Source: an uncultured Erysipelotrichaceae bacterium (lineage in GTDB: Bacteria > Bacillota_I > Bacilli_A > RF39 > UBA660). Taken from it: a stretch of DNA of 59,023 nucleotides. Positions 54,482-59,023 of this stretch are shown in pieces. Made by a program: the position numbers and the translations under genes. The stretch is taken from positions 1 through 59,023 of the forward strand of contig CAOJRP010000007.1 of the NCBI GenBank assembly GCA_948442015.1, written 5' to 3'. Every line of letters begins with the position of its first letter. Positions within the stretch are counted from its first letter, which is position 1. Under the pieces are notes generated by a model. The model was given only the letters and a program-made list of their open reading frames with translations, was not told the origin of the DNA and searched no databases.

Positions 54482-54509
54482 AAAGATAAAAATAAAACTA
54501 TCTTTTTTT
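54482..54509 (+). terminator. Terminator after the small coiled-coil gene
   Basis: AAGATA (54483-54488) pairs with TATCTT (54499-54504) and the T run continues. The stem is weak but the position right after the stop is convincing. Confidence 0.55.
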
Positions 54510-54553
54510 ATAATATTTTCTAATTATGGTACAATAATATTAGGTGATTATAA

Positions 54554-55306
54554 ATGAAAGCATTAATTACAGGTGCAAGTAGTGGTATCGGAAGAGACAT
54601 GGCTTATTACATGAGTAGTTTAGGGTATGACTTGTTTTTAGTTTCCCGTGATAAAGAAAAGTTAGAAGAAGTTAAGAGTAAATGTCCTACTAAAGTGACT
54701 ATAATTCCTTTAGATTTAATTAAAGAAGAGAACTGCTTTAAGCTTTATGAAAAAGTTAAAAAAGAAAACATCGATGTCTTAATAAATGGAGCGGGATTTG
54801 GTTTATTTGGAATGACTTATAAAACAGATTTAGAAAGAGAATTAGAAATGATTAACCTAAATATCAAAGCGGTTCATATTTTAACTAAATTATTTTTAAG
54901 CGACTTTGTTAAACGAGATAGTGGCTATATTATGAATATTGCTTCGAGTGCTGGGTTTTTATCTGGACCAAGGCTTAATACTTACTATGCTACGAAAAAC
55001 TATGTTGCTAAATGGACAATGGCTATTTATGAAGAACTAAGGCATAAAAAAAGTAATGTTCACATATGCACTTTATGTCCTGGACCTGTAAGAACTAATT
55101 TTAATAAAGTAGCTGGAGGACATTTTGCTATTAAAGAAGCAAGTAGTGGGTATGTAGCTAAATATGGGATTGATAAAATGTTTCAAAATAAACTCATAAT
55201 AGTTCCGAAATTTAGTGTTAAGTTAGGCTTATTTTTAAATCGTTTTATTCCTTGGAAACTAAGCCTAAAAATAACTTATAAGATTCAAGAAAGGAAAAGT
55301 AAATAG
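54554..55306 (+). CDS. Short-chain dehydrogenase/reductase
   Basis: 250 residues, intact. Cofactor loop ITGASSGIGRDMAYYM, NAG motif INGAGFGLFG, catalytic Ser in NIASSAGFLSG, and YYATKN as YxxxK. The C-terminal PGPVRTNF fits the classical group. An extended basic tail (RFIPWKLSLKITYKIQERKS) may touch the membrane. The substrate is unknown. AGGTG precedes the ATG. Confidence 0.9.
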   Translation: MKALITGASSGIGRDMAYYMSSLGYDLFLVSRDKEKLEEVKSKCPTKVTIIPLDLIKEENCFKLYEKVKKENIDVLINGAGFGLFGMTYKTDLERELEMINLNIKAVHILTKLFLSDFVKRDSGYIMNIASSAGFLSGPRLNTYYATKNYVAKWTMAIYEELRHKKSNVHICTLCPGPVRTNFNKVAGGHFAIKEASSGYVAKYGIDKMFQNKLIIVPKFSVKLGLFLNRFIPWKLSLKITYKIQERKSK

Positions 55307-55310
55307 AAGT

Positions 55311-56027
55311 ATGAATATTGATTTTAATAGTATAATCAAAAAAGCAAGTGGAACAATTAACAATATAGGAAATTCTGCTTTAAAGAGTGTTAATAAAATG
55401 GTTGCTAATATCCCCTTAGAATATGCTTATGTGGGATTTTTGGTAAGTAAAGGAATGACTTTAGAAAATAACAATTTCAATAATCAAGTAATAAGAGATT
55501 TGTTTTTATATACTTATGTATCCTTAAAACCATCTTTTTTTGCTTTAATGGAAGATGGAACATATAAAGATTTGGCAAGTGGAGTAAAATACCAAAAGTT
55601 ATCCTATGGTGACTTAATTAGTAAACATATAGCTAGGGGAGAAACGATTGATATGACCCATTATCCGCAAGTTAGTAAAAATAATTATATTGGAATATTT
55701 AATTTAACAAAGTTTGAAAGTATTGTTGATATTGTTGTCGATAGAGAATTAAATTCAAAAGAAATAAATTTAAAAGTTGCTACTAAAAAGAAAAAAGCTT
55801 ATACATTAGTGGAAATGGAAGGAATATATAGAAGATACAAAAAAGAAGAAAGTACAGTTAATACTTTTATTGTTCCACCAGTATTAATGGATGAATTAGA
55901 TAATATTAAAACAGTTTATACTTTAGAAAGTAACTTCATGTATGAATACTATGGAAAAACTGATGAAGAAATCTATAATGATTTACTTGTTAAATCTAAT
56001 GAATATTTAAAAATAAAAGGTAAATAA
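55311..56027 (+). CDS. Unknown 238-residue protein upstream of whiA
   Basis: Starts four bases after the SDR stop. IIKKASGTINNIGNSALKSV at the beginning looks like an amphipathic helix; the rest is mixed, with NNYIGIFNLTKFESIVDIVV and EMEGIYRRYKKEESTVNTFI. No membrane helix or signal peptide. It may be cotranscribed with whiA, 21 bases on. No family known to me. Confidence 0.6.
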   Translation: MNIDFNSIIKKASGTINNIGNSALKSVNKMVANIPLEYAYVGFLVSKGMTLENNNFNNQVIRDLFLYTYVSLKPSFFALMEDGTYKDLASGVKYQKLSYGDLISKHIARGETIDMTHYPQVSKNNYIGIFNLTKFESIVDIVVDRELNSKEINLKVATKKKKAYTLVEMEGIYRRYKKEESTVNTFIVPPVLMDELDNIKTVYTLESNFMYEYYGKTDEEIYNDLLVKSNEYLKIKGK

Positions 56028-56048
56028 AAATTAAAAAGGAGGCATAAT

Positions 56049-56978
56049 ATGACTTTTACGATAAGAGTTAAAGAGGAGATGTCAAAACTTAGCTATAATC
56101 GTTTAGAAGCAACTTGTGAGTTAGCGGCATTTCTAAGATATAATTCCCAAATAAAAAAAGATGCTATAAGTATAACAATTGAAAATGCCTCTGTTGCAAG
56201 AAGAATATATATTTTAACTAAAGAATTATTTAATATCAACTTAAAAATTATTGTTCGTAATCAAAAAAGATTTCGGATAAAACAAATCTATATTTTAGAA
56301 ATCAAAGAGAAAGTAAATACTATTTTAGAAACATTAAATATTTATAAAGAGGGGAAAAAAATTTTACCAGAAGATTATTTTTTAGAAACAGAAGAAGAAA
56401 AACTTTCCTTTATTAGAGGCTTATTTTTAGCAAGTGGTAGTTTAAATGACCCATCTACTAGTGGGTACCATTTAGAATTTACCGTTTTATCCAAAAAGGA
56501 AGCTATGTTTATAAGTAAATTACTAAAAGACTTTTATATTGTGGCTAAGATACTTAAAAGAAATAATCATTATATGGTTTATATTAAATCAGCAGAAATG
56601 ATTAGTGATTTACTAAAAATATTTGGAGCTACTAATTCTTTATTTTATTTCGAAGATATAAGAATTTATCGTGACCACAAAAATATGGTCAATCGTCTTA
56701 ATAATTGTGAAATTGCTAATGCTGAAAAAACAATTAAAACGGGACTTAAACAATTAGAAACAATTGCTTATTTAGAAGAAAATGATTTAATAGATTTACT
56801 AGATGAGCGAATTAAAGAAGTAATTGATTACAGAAAAAAATATCCTGAAACATCTTATAATGAACTTGCCGAAATTATCTCTTTAGAAACTGGAAAACAA
56901 ATTGGTAAATCGGGAATAAATCATTATTTTATAAAAATGAATAAGTTAAAGGAAAATCATCAAAAACAAAATAATTAA
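56049..56978 (+). CDS. whiA: WhiA sporulation/division regulator homologue
   Basis: 309 residues. TFTIRVKEEMSKL begins the N-terminal LAGLIDADG-like part (FIRGLFLASGSLNDPSTSGY followed by HLEF), and the C-terminal HTH (YRKKYPETSYNELAEIISLE) is complete. WhiA binds DNA and, in Bacillus, supports cell division and chromosome segregation without being a clear transcription factor. rapZ and yvcK, usual neighbours, are not in the window. AAAGGAGG precedes the ATG. Confidence 0.93.
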   Translation: MTFTIRVKEEMSKLSYNRLEATCELAAFLRYNSQIKKDAISITIENASVARRIYILTKELFNINLKIIVRNQKRFRIKQIYILEIKEKVNTILETLNIYKEGKKILPEDYFLETEEEKLSFIRGLFLASGSLNDPSTSGYHLEFTVLSKKEAMFISKLLKDFYIVAKILKRNNHYMVYIKSAEMISDLLKIFGATNSLFYFEDIRIYRDHKNMVNRLNNCEIANAEKTIKTGLKQLETIAYLEENDLIDLLDERIKEVIDYRKKYPETSYNELAEIISLETGKQIGKSGINHYFIKMNKLKENHQKQNN

Positions 56979-57027
56979 GAATAAAAATAGTTATGTAATT
57001 TTATACAAAGATTTTTATAAAAAAGCC

Positions 57028-57056
57028 TTGCATCTTCTTCCAAAATATAGTATGCT
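57028..57056 (+). promoter_or_regulatory. Promoter of the putative peptidoglycan hydrolase gene
   Basis: TTGCAT (57028-57033), 17 bases, TATGCT (57051-57056). Good match to sigma-A promoters, 25 bases before the start. Confidence 0.6.
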
Positions 57057-57080
57057 TTTGAAGTTGTGTGTTGAAAGGCG

Positions 57081-58325
57081 ATGGATAATATGACTAAAAT
57101 TAATTACGAATTAGAAAAAGAATTGTTGATTTATGAAACTTTAAAAAAATCAATCAAAGAATTAAAAGAATATTACAAAAATAATCCTGACTCTAGAATT
57201 GTCAACGAAAAAAGCACTATTCCTTATTTAAAAGAACAAATTGCTTGTTTGAAAAATATTAATAAATTTAAAATGTCTATTTTAAATCACTTTTTATATT
57301 ATATAAAAAGAATTTCTAATTCTCTTGAATTACATTGCCTTGATGGTACTTTAAAATTGCAGTTTAGAATAAGTCTTTATTTACTTTTATTTGGAATCAT
57401 TGCAAGTACAAATAGTTCTTCATATAAAGAAGAACTGTTAACAGCTGAGGAACAACATGCTATTATGGATGATTTATCTAATACTATAAGAGATATTACT
57501 ACTGAATTTGATGAAAAGTTTAAGGAAGAGGAAAGAATAAAAAAAGAAGGAGAAGAGCAGACTAAAAAATTATTAGAAGAGATTAATAAGACTACAGAAG
57601 AAATTATTATAAATAAAAATGAAAGTTATTTAAAAGAATATAGCAATTATTTTAATTTCGATAGTGAAAAAGTTATTGAAATTGCTAAAACTTTAACTAA
57701 TAACTTTGAAAATGATGTTATTATATCTATTGGAAATAAAAAAGTTACATCAAGTAATCCTGAAACTATGGCTATTTTTTTAGTTTGGGATTTATATAAA
57801 AACTCTTCTGATTATGGACTTACAAAAGAAGAATTAACTACAAGTGATGAAATAAGTCATTTAAAATATGATGAAGAAGGAAAAATCATCTTACGTAATG
57901 GACTAACTTTTAGTGAGTTTATGGGTAAAGTAAGTGATAGTATTGAAAGTGATAGATGTTTTAATTTAGCTGTATCTAATTTTGAATCAGATGAACAAAC
58001 TAATTCTCAATCAATTGAAAAAAATAACTTTGGGGGATGGCGCTACGATAAAGAATACTTAACGTTTCCCTCACCTGAGGCAGGAATTATCTATCATTCT
58101 ATGATGTTAGAAAAAAAACGTAACACTTGGGATTATGCTAATTTAAGTGAATTTTCTGGCATATATACTCAAAATGATAAAACTCTTCCTAATATAGAAT
58201 GGGTAAATAATGTTACTTCTTTTTTAGCAGTATATAAAGATAATGAAGAAGAATACTTTATTTTAGAAGAAGAAATAGAAAAAGACTCTAGCGAAATGAT
58301 GCTTGCTATGACTCTTAGTGAATAA
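57081..58325 (+). CDS. Putative peptidoglycan hydrolase-like protein (glucosaminidase-type C-terminus)
   Basis: 414 residues. The N-terminal 75 residues form a coiled coil; [20 protein letters not shown] is a likely membrane anchor (about 92-112). A Glu/Lys-rich helix (about 130-185) follows, then the outside domain. [40 protein letters not shown] and [10 protein letters not shown] resemble the AISxxES...NNFGG...FxSxxxG pattern of glucosaminidase/lysozyme-like autolysins, where the Glu of ESD would be catalytic. The family match is by pattern. The site AAAGG is only two bases before ATG 57081; the ATG at 57090 is an alternative. Overlaps clpP tail to tail by 11 bases. Confidence 0.6.
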   Translation: MDNMTKINYELEKELLIYETLKKSIKELKEYYKNNPDSRIVNEKSTIPYLKEQIACLKNINKFKMSILNHFLYYIKRISNSLELHCLDGTLKLQFRISLYLLLFGIIASTNSSSYKEELLTAEEQHAIMDDLSNTIRDITTEFDEKFKEEERIKKEGEEQTKKLLEEINKTTEEIIINKNESYLKEYSNYFNFDSEKVIEIAKTLTNNFENDVIISIGNKKVTSSNPETMAIFLVWDLYKNSSDYGLTKEELTTSDEISHLKYDEEGKIILRNGLTFSEFMGKVSDSIESDRCFNLAVSNFESDEQTNSQSIEKNNFGGWRYDKEYLTFPSPEAGIIYHSMMLEKKRNTWDYANLSEFSGIYTQNDKTLPNIEWVNNVTSFLAVYKDNEEEYFILEEEIEKDSSEMMLAMTLSE

Positions 58326-58887
58326 CTTTGTCAATTACTCCATAAGCTAATGCTTCATCTGCTTCCATATAAAAATCTCTTTCTGTGTCTTTGCAGATTT
58401 TTTTATAAGAATTTTTAGTATTTTCTGCTAAAATGCGATTTAACTTTTCTTTAATTTTAATAATTCTTTCTGCTGCTATTTTAACATCTGTTGCTTGCCC
58501 ACTAGCACCACCTAAAGGTTGATGGAGCATAATTTCAGAATTTGGAAGAGCCATTCTTTTACCTTTTTTTCCGCAAGATAAAAGAAATGCTCCCATTGAA
58601 GCTGAAAGACCAACGGATATTGTTCTAACATCACTTTTAATAAAGTTAAATGTATCATATATAGCAAGCCCTGCTGTCACACTGCCTCCAGGGCTATTAA
58701 TATAAACAGATATATCATTATGGTTAATAGAGTCTAAATATAAAAGTTCACTAATAATAATATTAGCATTAATATCATCTATTTCCCCATAAATAAAGAC
58801 TATCCGATCTTTTAACAATCTCGAATACAAATCGTATGCATACTCCCTATTACTACTACGTTCAATTACTGTTGGAATAATATTCAT
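58315..58887 (-). CDS. clpP: ATP-dependent Clp protease proteolytic subunit
   Basis: 190 residues. [20 protein letters not shown] is the usual start. The catalytic Ser is in [12 protein letters not shown], His in IMLHQPLGG, and Asp in the following helix (ATDVKI). ClpP forms the 14-subunit chamber that works with ClpX/ClpC. AGGTG precedes the ATG on the minus strand. Its 3' end overlaps the hydrolase gene by 11 bases, with no room for a separate terminator. Confidence 0.95.
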   Translation of the reverse strand: MNIIPTVIERSSNREYAYDLYSRLLKDRIVFIYGEIDDINANIIISELLYLDSINHNDISVYINSPGGSVTAGLAIYDTFNFIKSDVRTISVGLSASMGAFLLSCGKKGKRMALPNSEIMLHQPLGGASGQATDVKIAAERIIKIKEKLNRILAENTKNSYKKICKDTERDFYMEADEALAYGVIDKVIH

Positions 58888-59023
58888 AATGTTTCACCTA
58901 GTAATATAATAAGTAAAGAAAAAAATAATATACTTAAAAATTATGACAAATAATAAAATATTTGATAGAATCCTGAGTTTGACAGTTGTAAGAGAGTAAA
59001 AACTCCCTAAACCTTATTTTATA
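58888..59023. other. Upstream region of clpP at the window edge
   Basis: 136 bases with the ribosome site of clpP and otherwise AT-rich DNA. TTGACA is seen on the plus strand at about 58978, but no convincing -10 follows within the window. No CIRCE element (TTAGCACTC-type) or full CtsR heptad (GGTCAAA) repeat is visible. Confidence 0.4.

Noticed and set aside
58889-58905. Possible parS site (TGTTTCAC...)
   Set aside because: Only the left half TGTTTCAC matches the parS consensus; the right half is unrelated, and the bases are the ribosome-site region of clpP.
1-59023. Mycoplasma-type code with TGA read as Trp
   Set aside because: Genes end in TGA (for example 16449 and 17445), Trp is TGG, and RF2 with its TGA switch is present.

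Overview
The window looks like part of the chromosome of a very AT-rich, low-GC Gram-positive bacterium (Bacillota, class Bacilli; plausibly an uncultured host-associated lineage of the RF39/Erysipelotrichales type, which is inference). Evidence: near-origin synteny parA-parB-mscS-DUF951-ychF followed by rpsF-ssb-rpsR, the tilS-ftsH pair, whiA near clpP, strong AGGAGG-type ribosome sites and TATAAT promoters. UGA is a stop codon: genes end in TGA, Trp is TGG, and prfB carries the classical in-frame UGA frameshift site, so the mycoplasma code does not apply.

Layout. 1-2.6 kb is an eroded accessory patch (RhuM 3' end, SEC-C remnant, transglutaminase-like gene, broken HAD-like gene). 2.7-7.1 kb holds two peptidases, a frameshifted guanylate-kinase-like gene and prfB. 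7.2-10.2 kb is again accessory: a broken DUF4143 ATPase, a double-HTH regulator and a secreted surface protein with a broken companion. 10.5-14.8 kb is yitT-tilS-ftsH. 14.8-20.0 kb is a tightly packed group of poorly known genes (HTH protein, minimal SepF, DnaA-like AAA+ fragment) next to the origin-type cluster parAB-mscS-yyzM-abgT-ychF (20.1-25.5 kb). Three unknown genes and a Bro-N protein separate this from rpsF-ssb-rpsR (28.1-29.2 kb). 29.2-35.8 kb is mixed accessory metabolism (DUF4143 ATPase with an iteron-like operator, broken SDR, CmpB-like membrane protein, YdcF, PnuC, hydrolase, peptidase E, RidA). 35.8-37.3 kb is an AbiE type IV toxin-antitoxin pair. 37.3-48.5 kb has murC, GNAT, an ABC exporter with a membrane partner, DHH phosphoesterase, CYTH, asparaginase, DNA-deoxyinosine glycosylase, a lipoprotein and a kinase-like protein. 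48.5-59 kb has uvrB, a gene split by a 170-bp MITE-like insertion, ppaC, two DUF1653 genes, an SDR, whiA, a putative peptidoglycan hydrolase and clpP.

The most notable points are: (1) the 170-bp terminal-inverted-repeat element flanked by a 9-bp direct repeat, whose removal on paper exactly restores a 451-residue reading frame; (2) the six-gene operon next to parAB combining an HTH protein, a SepF core and a DnaA-like protein with a degenerate P-loop; (3) two adjacent genes that seem to start at ATT and CTG; (4) three 23-bp-phased near-palindromes before a DUF4143 ATPase; (5) an 18-bp inverted repeat around the -10 box of the abiE promoter. About ten genes are broken, several of them at or near short homopolymers, so either active gene decay or assembly indels must be considered.
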